Positions 19,129 to 28,975 of a stretch of DNA of 64,000 bases are shown here, in pieces; within the stretch, counting starts at the first letter, position 1; each line of letters begins with the position of its first letter. Location of the stretch: positions 124,001 to 188,000 of the forward strand of contig NZ_FOGE01000002.1 in assembly GCF_900111125.1 (NCBI RefSeq), in the 5' to 3' direction. The DNA comes from Sphingobium sp. YR768. GTDB taxonomy: Bacteria > Pseudomonadota > Alphaproteobacteria > Sphingomonadales > Sphingomonadaceae. Under the pieces are notes generated by a model. It saw only the letters and a program-made list of their open reading frames with translations, was not told where the DNA came from and did not search any database. The position numbers and the translations under genes were made by a program.

Positions 19129-20037
19129 TTAATGCTGGGCGGCTATAGCAGACAGAGCCCGTCCTTCCGGCGCAATCACCATGACCGCGCCCTCCGTACC
19201 ATATGTGCCGTGCAGTCTTACCAGACTGACATCGACCGGGACGACATTGCCCCGATTGCTCAGGAACTGGGTGGTTGTTCGGCGATCGCCCTGCCCATTG
19301 AGCACCTGCTCCAAATCCTCCCGCAGTATCCGACGCACCGGCATGGCGATCAGGTCGTGCAGCGGCACCCCGATCAGTTTTTCGCACGGCAGGCCCATCA
19401 TGGTGCAGAAGCTGTCGTCCACGACCTCGATGAAGCCCCGCATCGATACACGCAGATAACTGATACCATCATGCAGGCCCATTGCCTTGAGAATGGCTGA
19501 TTTTATATCAGCGAGCCGGTGATGTTGCATGTCGTCTGTAATATCGCGCAGCAGGATCGCGATCCCGGAACCGAAGGGGAATGTCTCGAAATGAAGCCAG
19601 CTATCCTTGCGGAAGGGAGAAGGGATGTCGGCGGCGCTGGCTTCACCCGACGCGAGCGTATGCCGGATATGCGCTTCCGTTACTGCGCCCGCAAATTCGG
19701 GCAGAGCCTCGAACAGCGGTTTGCCTTCCAGTTGCCGATCCCAACGCTTGGTCATCGACAGGGCGACCGGGTTGACGAAATCGAGGCAGAGGTCACCCCG
19801 GCACAGGAAAAGTCCCTGATGAATATGGTTTGCGAGTTCCTGTGTGCGATCCGGAAGGTCCGCTGCCCCCTTCGACCCCGTCAGTCGGCTATAGGGCTCG
19901 ATACCCATCAAAATATGGGTTTCGCGACCATGATGGGTAACGAGTACGGGCTCCTTGGCCCCAACCTCCCGCCAATGCGCGAAATTGCGCACCAGTTCGG
20001 CGGCGGTTACGCTTCGACCTCCTCGAGAGTTCGGCAT
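19129..20037 (-). CDS. Phd/YefM-like DNA-binding domain fused to PAS sensor domains
   Basis: A 302-residue protein. Residues 8-52 (VTAAELVRNFAHWREVGAKE, then PVLVTHHGRETHILM and EPYSRL) match the Phd/YefM antitoxin fold, normally a stand-alone DNA-binding antitoxin domain. It is followed by a PAS-like segment (FLCRGDLCLDFVNPVAL to FPFGSGIAILLRDITDDMQH) and a second PAS domain (GFIEVVDDSFCTMMGL to VPVDVSLVRLHGTYGTEG). No toxin gene, kinase or output domain follows. The likely role is a signal-responsive transcription regulator, inferred from architecture only. The stop codon coincides with the target-site duplication of the MITE-like element. Confidence 0.7.
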   Translation of the reverse strand: MPNSRGGRSVTAAELVRNFAHWREVGAKEPVLVTHHGRETHILMGIEPYSRLTGSKGAADLPDRTQELANHIHQGLFLCRGDLCLDFVNPVALSMTKRWDRQLEGKPLFEALPEFAGAVTEAHIRHTLASGEASAADIPSPFRKDSWLHFETFPFGSGIAILLRDITDDMQHHRLADIKSAILKAMGLHDGISYLRVSMRGFIEVVDDSFCTMMGLPCEKLIGVPLHDLIAMPVRRILREDLEQVLNGQGDRRTTTQFLSNRGNVVPVDVSLVRLHGTYGTEGAVMVIAPEGRALSAIAAQH

Positions 20038-20192
20038 GCGGAATCCTCTTCTCGTTTCTCGATCTATATTAACATCTTAAAGAGATTCGCTGTCAACCCA
20101 TCATATGACAGACAACAGCTTCCGCTGTTGAGCGCATGTGGAATGAATTTGGTTTCATCCATTGCGGAGCCATATGACTCCGACGCAGAGAG

Positions 20193-20408
20193 TTAAAATC
20201 CGCGCTGATATTCCAGCGCGTCGAGAATCTTGCCGCCCGCCATGAAGACGGCGCCTGAACAGGCCAGTGCCAGCAACTGGCCGCCAATGCCGGGATATTG
20301 GTGCATATAGACCGCGCCGCGCTCGGTCGCGCCGAGCGCAAGCGCGTAAATGACCATGAAAGCCTCGAACTTGGTCTTGATGATGAAGAGGCTTTTGATC
20401 CGGTTCAT
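20193..20408 (-). CDS. Small membrane protein, unknown function
   Basis: A 71-residue protein, MNRIKSLFIIKTKFEAFMVI followed by two hydrophobic stretches (YALALGATERGAVYM and GGQLLALACSGAVFMAGGKI). It is probably an inner-membrane protein with one or two helices. The start at 20408 has GGA about six bases upstream; an ATG at 20414 is six bases further out. It lies downstream of astB in the same direction with a 28-bp gap and may be on the same transcript. I do not recognise a function. Confidence 0.6.
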   Translation of the reverse strand: MNRIKSLFIIKTKFEAFMVIYALALGATERGAVYMHQYPGIGGQLLALACSGAVFMAGGKILDALEYQRGF

Positions 20409-20436
20409 GGTCATTCCGTTTGGCGCATCCCCGACG

Positions 20437-21696
20437 TCAGGGAACCAGGTCGCCCGAAAGCTGCAAATGGTCAACAAGAGTTAACCATGATTGCTCGATA
20501 CGTGCAATCAGTCTGGTATCACCAAGATCGTCCGGAGCGATCGATTCCGGCCAGTAATCGGACACAATTTGTGCAATTGCATCCAGTTGCGCCTCATCGA
20601 CCAGAAAACGCGGGTCGATGTCACGAGGGTCGGCGACGACCCGCAGGCGCAGGCAGGCGGGACCGCCGCCATTGGCCATGGACTGGCGCACATCGACGGG
20701 CACCAGTTGCCGGATCGGCCCATTGCCCGCGATCATCTGCTCCAGCCAGTTCCATACGGCTGGCGTCTCGCGCGCCTCGGTCGGCAGGATCAGCGCCATG
20801 CCGCCATTCGGCAATGTCACCAACTGCGCATTGAACAGATAGGATTTTATCGCATCGGCCAGACTGACCGCACTGGCCGGCACCTCGACAATCTCGACGC
20901 AGGGCAGGGCGGCGCGCAAGTCGGCATAGAAAGCCGCCTTGTCCGCAAAGGCCAGTTCATGGGTGAACAGCACATGCTCGTTCGCCACCGCGACAACATC
21001 GTTATGGAAAGCCCCGGCCGCGATCGCTTCTTCCGATTGCTCGACAAACAGGGTGCGCGCCGGATCGAGGCCGTGGATGCGCGCAATCGCCCTGCTCGCC
21101 TCGACATGCTGGCGCGCCGGGAAGGCGCCGCCCGACCGGCCGTAGACGAATATTTCCACGCCAGCCTCGCCATGGCTCTGCGTCAGTCGCATATGATTGG
21201 CCGCGCCTTCATCGCCAAAGGGCGCGGGGATCGGATCATGCACGGCGAACGCCTTCTCGTCGGAAAAGGCGATGCGCAACTGCGCAAGCGTCTGCGGCCA
21301 TTCATGGCTGCGGTGTGGCATGGTGACGAGATTGGCGACGGTCAGATGGGTGAGCCCGTCCGCCGTATCGCTGGCAGGCGATACGGTCGCTGCATTGGCC
21401 GCCCACATGGACGAGGCGGACATGGCCGCCGCGCGGATATGCGGCTCCGCATTGCCGACATCCGTGCCCAACTTGCCGAGCCAGGCGACGTCCGGCCGCC
21501 ATTGCGGCAGAAAAATGCCCTGCGTCAGCCCCATCCGGACATTGCCCCGCATCTTCTCCAGCCCCTGCAATGCGGCAGCCCGCGGATAGGACAAGGCCCC
21601 CGCGTTCCGCGCCGAAGCGAGATTGCCCAGGCTCAGCCCCGCATAATTATGGCTGGGACCGATGATTCCGTCGAAATTGATTTCCCTGACGCTCAT
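20437..21696 (-). CDS. astB: N-succinylarginine dihydrolase AstB
   Basis: AstB hydrolyses N2-succinylarginine to succinylornithine, ammonia and CO2, the second step of the arginine succinyltransferase pathway of arginine catabolism. The 419-residue protein begins REINFDGIIGPSHNYAGLSL, a family signature, and contains FHNDVVAVANEHVLF and MANGGGPACLRLRVV, whose Cys is the catalytic nucleophile by family knowledge. It overlaps astA by ATGA, so translation is coupled. The pathway partners astC and astD are not in the window. Confidence 0.96.
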   Translation of the reverse strand: MSVREINFDGIIGPSHNYAGLSLGNLASARNAGALSYPRAAALQGLEKMRGNVRMGLTQGIFLPQWRPDVAWLGKLGTDVGNAEPHIRAAAMSASSMWAANAATVSPASDTADGLTHLTVANLVTMPHRSHEWPQTLAQLRIAFSDEKAFAVHDPIPAPFGDEGAANHMRLTQSHGEAGVEIFVYGRSGGAFPARQHVEASRAIARIHGLDPARTLFVEQSEEAIAAGAFHNDVVAVANEHVLFTHELAFADKAAFYADLRAALPCVEIVEVPASAVSLADAIKSYLFNAQLVTLPNGGMALILPTEARETPAVWNWLEQMIAGNGPIRQLVPVDVRQSMANGGGPACLRLRVVADPRDIDPRFLVDEAQLDAIAQIVSDYWPESIAPDDLGDTRLIARIEQSWLTLVDHLQLSGDLVP

Positions 21697-22712
21697 GCCC
21701 GTCCCGCCATGGTGAAGCTGTCCCCGATTTCGATCTTCAGCCGCGCCGCGCTCGCCGCGTCGAGCGAAATCGCGCCGTCCGCAGCTTCTTGCACCAAACC
21801 CCAGGTGCAGCGATAGTCGGCCAGCCTACCGGTCGCGATCAGCATCCGGTCGCCGCCCTTCTCATGCGTCGCAGACAGGGTGACGTCGCGCGCCGCCGCG
21901 ATCGTCTTCAACTGGTCGATCTGGCCCACCATCGTTGGCCCGCCGTCGAAAATGTCGACATAACCGGCATTGTCGAAGCCCTCCGTCTCCAGCATCCGCA
22001 TTGCCGCCCGGCCATTGGGGTGGGGCAGGCCGATGACGGCGCGCGCGCTGTCGGTCAGCATCGCGGTGTAGATGGGCGTCTTGGGCATCAGGTCGGCGAT
22101 GAACTGGTTGCCGTTCACCGCATTGAATTCGTCCGCCTCCTGAAAACTCATGCCGAAGAACCGTCCGGCAAGCCCATCCCAGAAGGGCGATCCGCCCGCT
22201 TCGTCGATCACGCCGCGCAGTTCGGCCAGCACCTTGTCACCAAAGCGGCTGCGATGGGCGCGGATATAGAGATAGCGGCTGCGGGCCAGCAACAGGCCCA
22301 GCCCCTCGGCCCGTTCGCGCGGATGCAGGAACAGGCCGCCTACCTCCGCCGATCCTTCCAGATCGGTGGTGAGCGAGAGCATCTGCGCGCGGAAGGTGCG
22401 GCCCAGTTCCCGGCTATGCTGGGTCAGCACACCCAGACGATAGGAATAGAAAGGCCAGCTTTGCCCCACGGTCGAGAATATCTGACACGTTCCACGGACC
22501 TGCCCCGTCTCGACATTTTCCAGCACCATGACGATCAGTTCGTCTTCGATACCGTCGCCCTGCCGCGCCAGCGCCTTTTCGGTCCGTTCCAGCTTCGCCG
22601 CCAGCGCCGTGCGGTCGGGCGGCAAATTGGTGAAGCCCCCTCCGGTCAGCTTCGCCATTTCATACAGCGTCTGCAAATCGTCCGCGCGCGCGATGCGCAT
22701 GATGAAGCTCAA
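21693..22712 (-). CDS. astA: Arginine N-succinyltransferase AstA
   Basis: AstA transfers succinyl from succinyl-CoA to arginine, the entry step of the AST pathway. The 339-residue chain starts MRIARADDLQTLYEMAKLTG and includes GGGFTNLPPDRTAL, LGLLLARSRYLYIRAHRSRF and FDGGPTMVGQIDQLKTI, all typical of AstA. A single astA gene is present rather than the two-subunit form of pseudomonads. Its start overlaps the preceding hydrolase gene by ATGA and its stop overlaps astB, making a tightly coupled three-gene unit. Confidence 0.96.
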   Translation of the reverse strand: MSFIMRIARADDLQTLYEMAKLTGGGFTNLPPDRTALAAKLERTEKALARQGDGIEDELIVMVLENVETGQVRGTCQIFSTVGQSWPFYSYRLGVLTQHSRELGRTFRAQMLSLTTDLEGSAEVGGLFLHPRERAEGLGLLLARSRYLYIRAHRSRFGDKVLAELRGVIDEAGGSPFWDGLAGRFFGMSFQEADEFNAVNGNQFIADLMPKTPIYTAMLTDSARAVIGLPHPNGRAAMRMLETEGFDNAGYVDIFDGGPTMVGQIDQLKTIAAARDVTLSATHEKGGDRMLIATGRLADYRCTWGLVQEAADGAISLDAASAARLKIEIGDSFTMAGRA

Positions 22713-23950
22713 GCGATATTCCCTTCCACCTGTTTCTGTTCTGGTTGAAATTGTCCCTGCGCGATCCGCCAGATCGCCAGCGCCGACAATTGCGCCCGTT
22801 CGGGCAGGCTGTCGGCCAGCAGAAATTCGGCGTCGCTATGGATGCTGCCGCCGCGTACGCCCATCGTGTCCACCACCGGCACGCCGCAGGCCGCGATATT
22901 ATTGCCGTCGCACACGCCACCCGTGTCCCGCCAACCGATCGGCAGGCCCAGATCTGCGCCACATTGCCGGACCAGCCCGAACAACCGTTCGGCCTTCGTA
23001 TCCATCGGCTTTGGCGGGCGACCAAAACCGCCATGGAGATGCAGGCTAACGTCATGACTGCGGGCCACGTCCGCCATTTCCCCGTCGATCAGTGCGCGGG
23101 CGATGATTTCATCCTCCGGCGTGCGGGGCCGAAAATTGACGCGCAACACAGCGTGATCCGGCACCACATTATTTGGCCCGCCACCGTCGATCTTCGCTGG
23201 ATTGCAGGAAAAGCCGACGCCGCTCCCCGCCTTCAGCCGCAACGCCAGATCGGCGGCGGCGAGCAGCGCATTGCGCCCTTCATCAGGATTGCGACCGGCA
23301 TGGGCACTGCGCCCGGTGACGGTGATGGAAAAATTGCCGCTGCCGGCCCGTGCTCCCGCTAGCGTGCCGTCCGGTAAGGCAGGTTCATAGGTGAAGGCCG
23401 CGATCTTGCCGACTGCTACTTCCCGCAACAGCGCCGCAGAAGAAGCGCTGCCGACTTCCTCGTCGCTGTTGATCACCACATCATAACCAAGCTGCGTGGC
23501 CGCGCCCGATGCCTCGATCGCCTCCAGCGCTGCCAGCATGACCGCGATTCCGCCCTTCATGTCGGCAACGCCCGGCCCGTTCAGTACGCCCGGCTCCAGC
23601 CATGTCTGTTGCTGGAAGGGATGATCCGCCGGAAAGACGGTATCCATATGCCCCGTCAGCAGCAGCCGGATCGGCGCATCGGGCCGCACCGAAATATGCA
23701 GATGACGGCCATGCGCGATCGGCTGGATACGGCCGTCGGGCAACACGCTGTCGACCGGCGCGGCATCGATCAGACGCAGGGTGCCGGGCAGGATGGAAAA
23801 GGCGTCGGCCAGCCGATCGGCCATCCGTGCCAGCCCATCCAGATTGCGCGATCCGCTGTTGATCGCAGCCCAGTCCTGCACCTGATCCAGCATCGGCGCG
23901 GCGGCCGCGCTTTCCAATATCCTGCGTTCGGTGGGGGACAAGAGAGTCAT
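22709..23950 (-). CDS. M20 family metallohydrolase of the AST operon
   Basis: A 413-residue zinc hydrolase of the M20 (ArgE/DapE/CPG2) type. Ligand motifs are seen as LLTGHMDTVFPADH (His and following Asp), GPGVADMKGGIAVMLA (bridging Asp), and NSDEEVGS (catalytic Glu pair). A dimerisation domain with GRSAHAGRNPDEGRNA follows, and the last His ligand is in the GGSIHSDAEFLLADS region. It is the first gene of the unit with astA and astB, overlapping astA by ATGA. No AstE (an M14-type enzyme) is nearby, so it may be the enzyme that removes succinate from succinylglutamate. That function is inference. Confidence 0.87.
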   Translation of the reverse strand: MTLLSPTERRILESAAAAPMLDQVQDWAAINSGSRNLDGLARMADRLADAFSILPGTLRLIDAAPVDSVLPDGRIQPIAHGRHLHISVRPDAPIRLLLTGHMDTVFPADHPFQQQTWLEPGVLNGPGVADMKGGIAVMLAALEAIEASGAATQLGYDVVINSDEEVGSASSAALLREVAVGKIAAFTYEPALPDGTLAGARAGSGNFSITVTGRSAHAGRNPDEGRNALLAAADLALRLKAGSGVGFSCNPAKIDGGGPNNVVPDHAVLRVNFRPRTPEDEIIARALIDGEMADVARSHDVSLHLHGGFGRPPKPMDTKAERLFGLVRQCGADLGLPIGWRDTGGVCDGNNIAACGVPVVDTMGVRGGSIHSDAEFLLADSLPERAQLSALAIWRIAQGQFQPEQKQVEGNIA

Positions 23951-24006
23951 CCCAAGGGTCTATCAGAGCCCGGCCCGCGCCTCCACCCCTTGCGGTGTAA
24001 TCCTGG

Positions 24007-24285
24007 TCAGGCTGTCGCCCGTTGTTCAAAGCTCTGCAAATCCTCGACTGGTGCATTCTCCACATCGATCCCCGCCACCCTGGCGGCGGGCGGCCCGTCC
24101 TGCGCCAGCATCATGAAGCGATCAATTGCGGCCGCGTCGCCCTGCACCAGCGCTTCGACGCCGCCGTCCATGCGATTGCGGACCCAGCCGACCAGCCCCA
24201 GTTCGCGCGCCGTCGCCACCGTCCAGCCGCGATACCAGACGCCCTGCACCCGGCCATGGATCATCAGATGGCGGGCGACGATCAC
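24007..24285 (-). CDS. acyP: Acylphosphatase
   Basis: A 92-residue acylphosphatase that hydrolyses carboxyl-phosphate bonds of metabolites. The signature GRVQGVWYRGWT carries the catalytic Arg that binds the phosphoryl group, and GWVRNRMDGGVEALVQGD carries the catalytic Asn. The length is that of the whole domain. It overlaps the upstream NYN-domain gene by ATGA. The natural substrate of these enzymes is uncertain. Confidence 0.92.
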   Translation of the reverse strand: MIVARHLMIHGRVQGVWYRGWTVATARELGLVGWVRNRMDGGVEALVQGDAAAIDRFMMLAQDGPPAARVAGIDVENAPVEDLQSFEQRATA

Positions 24286-25085
24286 TTGATCCGCTTGATC
24301 CAGGTCTGGCCGCCTTCGCGCACTTCGGTAATGAAATTGGGGATGGCGGCGACCAGATCTGACAGCCGCTTGAACCCATAGTTGCGCACGTCGAAGCTGG
24401 AACGGTTCCCCACCCGCTGCCCCACCGGACCCAGAGCGACAAAACCACGCTCGTCGCGCTTCGCTTCATCATAGGCGTCGATCAGCAGGCGCACGACTTC
24501 GGGATCGACCGCCTTGCGTTGCGGCGTGACGGCGGCTGGGCTCGGCGCGGCGGGGGCAGGGGCCGTCGGCGCCTTGACCGCTGGCGCCTTCGCCTTTGCC
24601 GTGCTTGCGGTCGGCTTCTTCACCACCGGCACTTCGGCGGCCTTGAGTGCGGCCACGTCGATGAAGCGCGTACAGGCGCGGCGGAACCCTTCCGGCGTGC
24701 TGGCAAGGCCAAAGCCATAGACCGGAATGCCATCCTGTCGCAGGCGCGTCACCAGCGGTGTAAAATCGCTGTCGCTCGACATCAGACCGAAGCCGTCGAC
24801 GCGCCCGCTGGCCAGCAGGTCCATCGCGTCGATCGTCATCTTCATGTCGGTGGCGTTCTTGCCCTTGGTCAGGTCGAACTGTTGCTGTGGTTCGATCGCC
24901 TGCGCAATGGACAGCGCCGCCCAGGTTTTGAGCGTCGCCTTGCTCCAATTGCCATAGGCGCGGCGAATATTCACCGTTCCCAATTCCGCCAGCACGGTCA
25001 TCACCGAGTCGAAATGCGCCGCCGACGCATTGTCCGCATCGATCAGCAGGGCGATATTGCCGCGGCCTTCCTGTCGTGTCGCCAT
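24282..25085 (-). CDS. NYN domain protein with C-terminal OST-HTH/LOTUS domain
   Basis: A 267-residue protein. The N-terminal NYN (LabA/DUF88-type, PIN-like) domain has IALLIDADNASAAHFD, the Asp-containing KGKNATDMKMTIDAM and GLMSSDSDFTPLV, so the acidic nuclease residues are present. A Pro/Ala-rich linker (about residues 155-190) leads to a C-terminal OST-HTH/LOTUS-like domain (VVRLLIDAYDEAKRDERGFV to IPNFITEVREGGQTWIKRI). Such proteins are thought to be RNA-binding ribonucleases; the target is unknown. It overlaps acyP and follows the carbonic anhydrase by 16 bp in the same direction. Confidence 0.85.
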   Translation of the reverse strand: MATRQEGRGNIALLIDADNASAAHFDSVMTVLAELGTVNIRRAYGNWSKATLKTWAALSIAQAIEPQQQFDLTKGKNATDMKMTIDAMDLLASGRVDGFGLMSSDSDFTPLVTRLRQDGIPVYGFGLASTPEGFRRACTRFIDVAALKAAEVPVVKKPTASTAKAKAPAVKAPTAPAPAAPSPAAVTPQRKAVDPEVVRLLIDAYDEAKRDERGFVALGPVGQRVGNRSSFDVRNYGFKRLSDLVAAIPNFITEVREGGQTWIKRIK

Positions 25086-25101
25086 CGGCTATTTCCCTAT
25101 T

Positions 25102-25740
25102 CTATGCGGGCGAAAAAACGCCCGTTTCTTCGTCCAGAAGGTGCAGTTGCCCGTCGGAAATCGCGAAGAAAGCGCCGACCAGCTTGAGCGTGCCGGCCTT
25201 CTCCTTGGTACGTACGCAGGGGAAGCTGCGCAGATTGGCCAGGCTGACCTTCACGCCTTCCTGCTCCATGGCCCGTTCCACCTCGCGGCTGCGATCATCA
25301 CCATGGCGATCGATCACCACTTCGCGGGCACCGTCCAGCAGGCTGATCCAATTATGCACGAACCCGCCTTCACCCGGAGGCGCGTCCTTCAGATCATGGC
25401 TCAGCGCCGCCTTGCAACCGCCGCATTTTCCATGGCCCATCACCACGATCTCGCCAACGCCCAAAACCTGCACCGCAAATTCCAGCGCTGCCGACACGCC
25501 GTGCAGACCGGGCGTCGTCTCGAACGGGGGCACCAGCGCCGCCACATTGCGAACCACGAAAATCTCGCCGGGGCTGGTATCGAAAATCTGCGCCGGATCG
25601 ACTCGACTGTCGGAGCAGGCGATCACCATCACGCCGGGGCTTTGGCCTTCGTTCAGTTCGTCCCATCGTTCGCGCTGCTCGCTCCAGCCTGTGTTGCGGA
25701 AACGGCGATAGCCCTGAAGCATGTCGGCAAAATCTGTCAT
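25102..25740 (-). CDS. Beta-class carbonic anhydrase
   Basis: A 212-residue zinc enzyme that interconverts CO2 and bicarbonate. Zinc ligands are seen in [11 protein letters not shown] (Cys, with the Asp/Arg dyad) and in [12 protein letters not shown] (His and Cys). [12 protein letters not shown] and the [21 protein letters not shown] region are family-typical. The start [14 protein letters not shown] was chosen because upstream codons (to 25776) show no similarity. It diverges from lipA across 65 bp and leads the NYN-acyP group. Confidence 0.93.
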   Translation of the reverse strand: MTDFADMLQGYRRFRNTGWSEQRERWDELNEGQSPGVMVIACSDSRVDPAQIFDTSPGEIFVVRNVAALVPPFETTPGLHGVSAALEFAVQVLGVGEIVVMGHGKCGGCKAALSHDLKDAPPGEGGFVHNWISLLDGAREVVIDRHGDDRSREVERAMEQEGVKVSLANLRSFPCVRTKEKAGTLKLVGAFFAISDGQLHLLDEETGVFSPA

Positions 25741-25805
25741 GGCCAGCGATGTGCCGCACAAATAGGGGGCTGGCAAGAGTGGCCGCGCATCGCTATCTGG
25801 GGCGC

Positions 25806-26747
25806 ATGACCGATATCGCTCCGATCCCCGCGCCCGAAAAGCCCGAACGCGCCCGCAAGCCCGACTGGATTCGCGTCAAGGCGCCGACGAGCCCTGCTTA
25901 TCATGAAACGCGCAAGCTGATGCGTGACAAGGGCCTCAACACGGTGTGTGAGGAAGCGGCCTGTCCGAATATCGGCGAATGCTGGACGAAGAAGCACGCC
26001 ACGGTCATGATCCTGGGCGATGTCTGCACCCGCGCCTGCGCCTTCTGCAACGTCAAGACGGGCATGCCGCGCAAGGTCGACGTCAACGAACCGCAGAATT
26101 TGGCCGATGCGTCGGCCGAAATGGGTCTGGAACATATCGTCATCACCTCGGTCGACCGCGATGACCTGCCCGATGGCGGCGCGTCGCAATTCGTCAAGGT
26201 GATCGAGGCGCTGCGCCGCACCACGCCGAAGACCACCATCGAGATCCTGACGCCCGACTTCCGCAACAAGCATGAGCGCGCGGTCGAGATGATCGTCGCT
26301 GCCCGGCCGGACGTCTATAATCACAATCTCGAAACGGTCCCGCGCCTCTATCCCACCATTCGTCCCGGCGCGCGCTATTATGCGTCGCTGCGCCTGCTCG
26401 AATCGGTAAAGAAGCTCGATCCGTCGATCTTCACCAAGTCGGGCATCATGCTGGGTCTGGGCGAAGAGCGTCTGGAAGTACATCAGGTGATGGACGACAT
26501 GCGCTCGGCCGACATCGACTTCCTGACCATGGGCCAATATCTCCAGCCCACGCCCAAGCATGCCAAGGTGATGGAATTCGTCACCCCGGCCGCCTTCAAC
26601 GCCTATGCCGGCATCGCACGGGCCAAGGGGTTCCTGCAGGTCGCGTCCAGCCCGCTGACCCGTTCCAGCTATCATGCCGGGAAGGATTTCGCGGAAATGC
26701 GCGCCGCGCGTGAAGCCAAGCTGGCCAAGGCGGCGGCGAAGGCCTGA
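25806..26747 (+). CDS. lipA: Lipoyl synthase LipA
   Basis: A radical-SAM enzyme that inserts two sulfur atoms into octanoyl groups of the 2-oxo-acid dehydrogenases and glycine cleavage system. The 313-residue chain has the auxiliary 4Fe-4S motif [12 protein letters not shown], the radical-SAM motif CTRACAFC and the C-terminal RSSYHAG-type serine ([14 protein letters not shown]). The start ATG at 25806 is preceded by GGGGC. ratA follows after seven bases and is likely cotranscribed. Confidence 0.97.
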   Translation: MTDIAPIPAPEKPERARKPDWIRVKAPTSPAYHETRKLMRDKGLNTVCEEAACPNIGECWTKKHATVMILGDVCTRACAFCNVKTGMPRKVDVNEPQNLADASAEMGLEHIVITSVDRDDLPDGGASQFVKVIEALRRTTPKTTIEILTPDFRNKHERAVEMIVAARPDVYNHNLETVPRLYPTIRPGARYYASLRLLESVKKLDPSIFTKSGIMLGLGEERLEVHQVMDDMRSADIDFLTMGQYLQPTPKHAKVMEFVTPAAFNAYAGIARAKGFLQVASSPLTRSSYHAGKDFAEMRAAREAKLAKAAAKA

Positions 26748-26754
26748 TCGCTCG

Positions 26755-27225
26755 ATGCCCAGACATAACGAAACGCGCCATCTGCCCTACACGCCTACCC
26801 AGATGTTCGATCTGGTGTCGAACGTCGCGGCCTATCCGGAATTTCTGCCCTGGGTCAGTGCGATCCGGGTAAGGTCCGACGACGAGACGGAAATGGTCGC
26901 CGACATGATCGTCGGCTTCAAGGGCGTGTCGGAGAGTTTCACGTCGCGGGTGCACAAGCATCGGCCGGATCGCGTTCGTGTGGACTATCTCGACGGCCCT
27001 CTGAAGCATCTCCACAATGAATGGGGTTTCCGCGACGACGGGCAGGGCGGGGTGCTGGTCGATTTCGAGGTCGAATTCGAATTCAAGAACCGGCTGTTCG
27101 AAATGCTGGCCGGCCAGTTTTTCGACAAGGCGTTGCGCAAGATGATCGGCGCGTTCGAAAGCCGCGCCGCCCAGCTTTATGCCCCGTCGGGCAGCAGCAG
27201 TTCCAGCGCGCACAGCGCCGCCTGA
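26755..27225 (+). CDS. RatA/COQ10 family START-domain protein
   Basis: A 156-residue START-like protein: PYTPTQMFDLVSNVAAYPEF, LPWVSAIRVRS, GFKGVSESFTSRV and the C-terminal FFDKALRKMIGAFESRAAQL. Mitochondrial COQ10 binds ubiquinone, and E. coli RatA has been described as a ribosome-association toxin. In alphaproteobacteria this lipA-linked gene is generally taken as the COQ10 type. Which role applies here is not visible from sequence. Its 3' end overlaps the converging cinA gene by 49 bp. Confidence 0.87.
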   Translation: MPRHNETRHLPYTPTQMFDLVSNVAAYPEFLPWVSAIRVRSDDETEMVADMIVGFKGVSESFTSRVHKHRPDRVRVDYLDGPLKHLHNEWGFRDDGQGGVLVDFEVEFEFKNRLFEMLAGQFFDKALRKMIGAFESRAAQLYAPSGSSSSSAHSAA

Positions 27226-27689
27226 AGGCGCACGCCGCCCCGGCCGTTATTTTCGAAATGATGCATGTCGGCCACGACCTTGTCGGGGCTGGCGCCGCGT
27301 TCGGCGCGGGCGAAGACGACGGTGCCGACCGGCTTCTGCTCGCTGCCGCCGCCCGGCCCGGCAATGCCGGTGATGGCGACCGCGACATGGGAATGGCTTT
27401 TCTTGAGCGCGCCCTGCGCCATGGCCCAGGCGGTGGCGATGGAGACAGCGCCGAACGTATCCAGCACATCATGCGAGACCTTGAGAAGTTCCGCCTTCAT
27501 ATCATTGGAATAGGTGATAAAACCGGCGTCAAATACGTCGGATGACCCGGCGATTTCGGTAAGCGCCGCCGACACCAGTCCCCCGGTGCAACTTTCCGCG
27601 ACCGATATCGTGCGGCCGGCACGGCGGTTCGCGATGATGACCTTTTCGGCGAGTTCGACCAGTTCGGTCGGAAGGACAGTGTCGATCAT
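27177..27689 (-). CDS. CinA C-terminal domain protein (NMN amidohydrolase family)
   Basis: A 170-residue stand-alone CinA C-terminal domain, also called PncC. The motifs are TISVAESCTGGLVSAALTEI with the catalytic Ser-Cys region, DVFDAGFITYSNDMKAELL and AVAITGIAGPGGGSEQKPVG. PncC members deamidate nicotinamide mononucleotide in pyridine-nucleotide recycling. The N-terminal molybdopterin-binding domain of full-length CinA is absent, as is common. It lies five bases after ispDF in the same direction and converges on ratA with overlapping 3' ends. Confidence 0.9.
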   Translation of the reverse strand: MIDTVLPTELVELAEKVIIANRRAGRTISVAESCTGGLVSAALTEIAGSSDVFDAGFITYSNDMKAELLKVSHDVLDTFGAVSIATAWAMAQGALKKSHSHVAVAITGIAGPGGGSEQKPVGTVVFARAERGASPDKVVADMHHFENNGRGGVRLQAALCALELLLPDGA

Positions 27690-27693
27690 CGGA

Positions 27694-28866
<1,173 letters not shown>

Positions 28867-28975
28867 GCGCCGCCGCATAGACGAGGGCGTCGGGCACCGC
28901 CAGCCCCTCGCTTGCCGTTCCGCCCATTTTCCGCTAAGGGCTGCCTGTTTTTTAGGCAGTATCTTCATTCAGACC

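Noticed and set aside
20298..21816. Long + strand open frames opposite astB
   Set aside because: AstB signatures on the - strand are unambiguous; the + strand frames are mirror frames without motifs.
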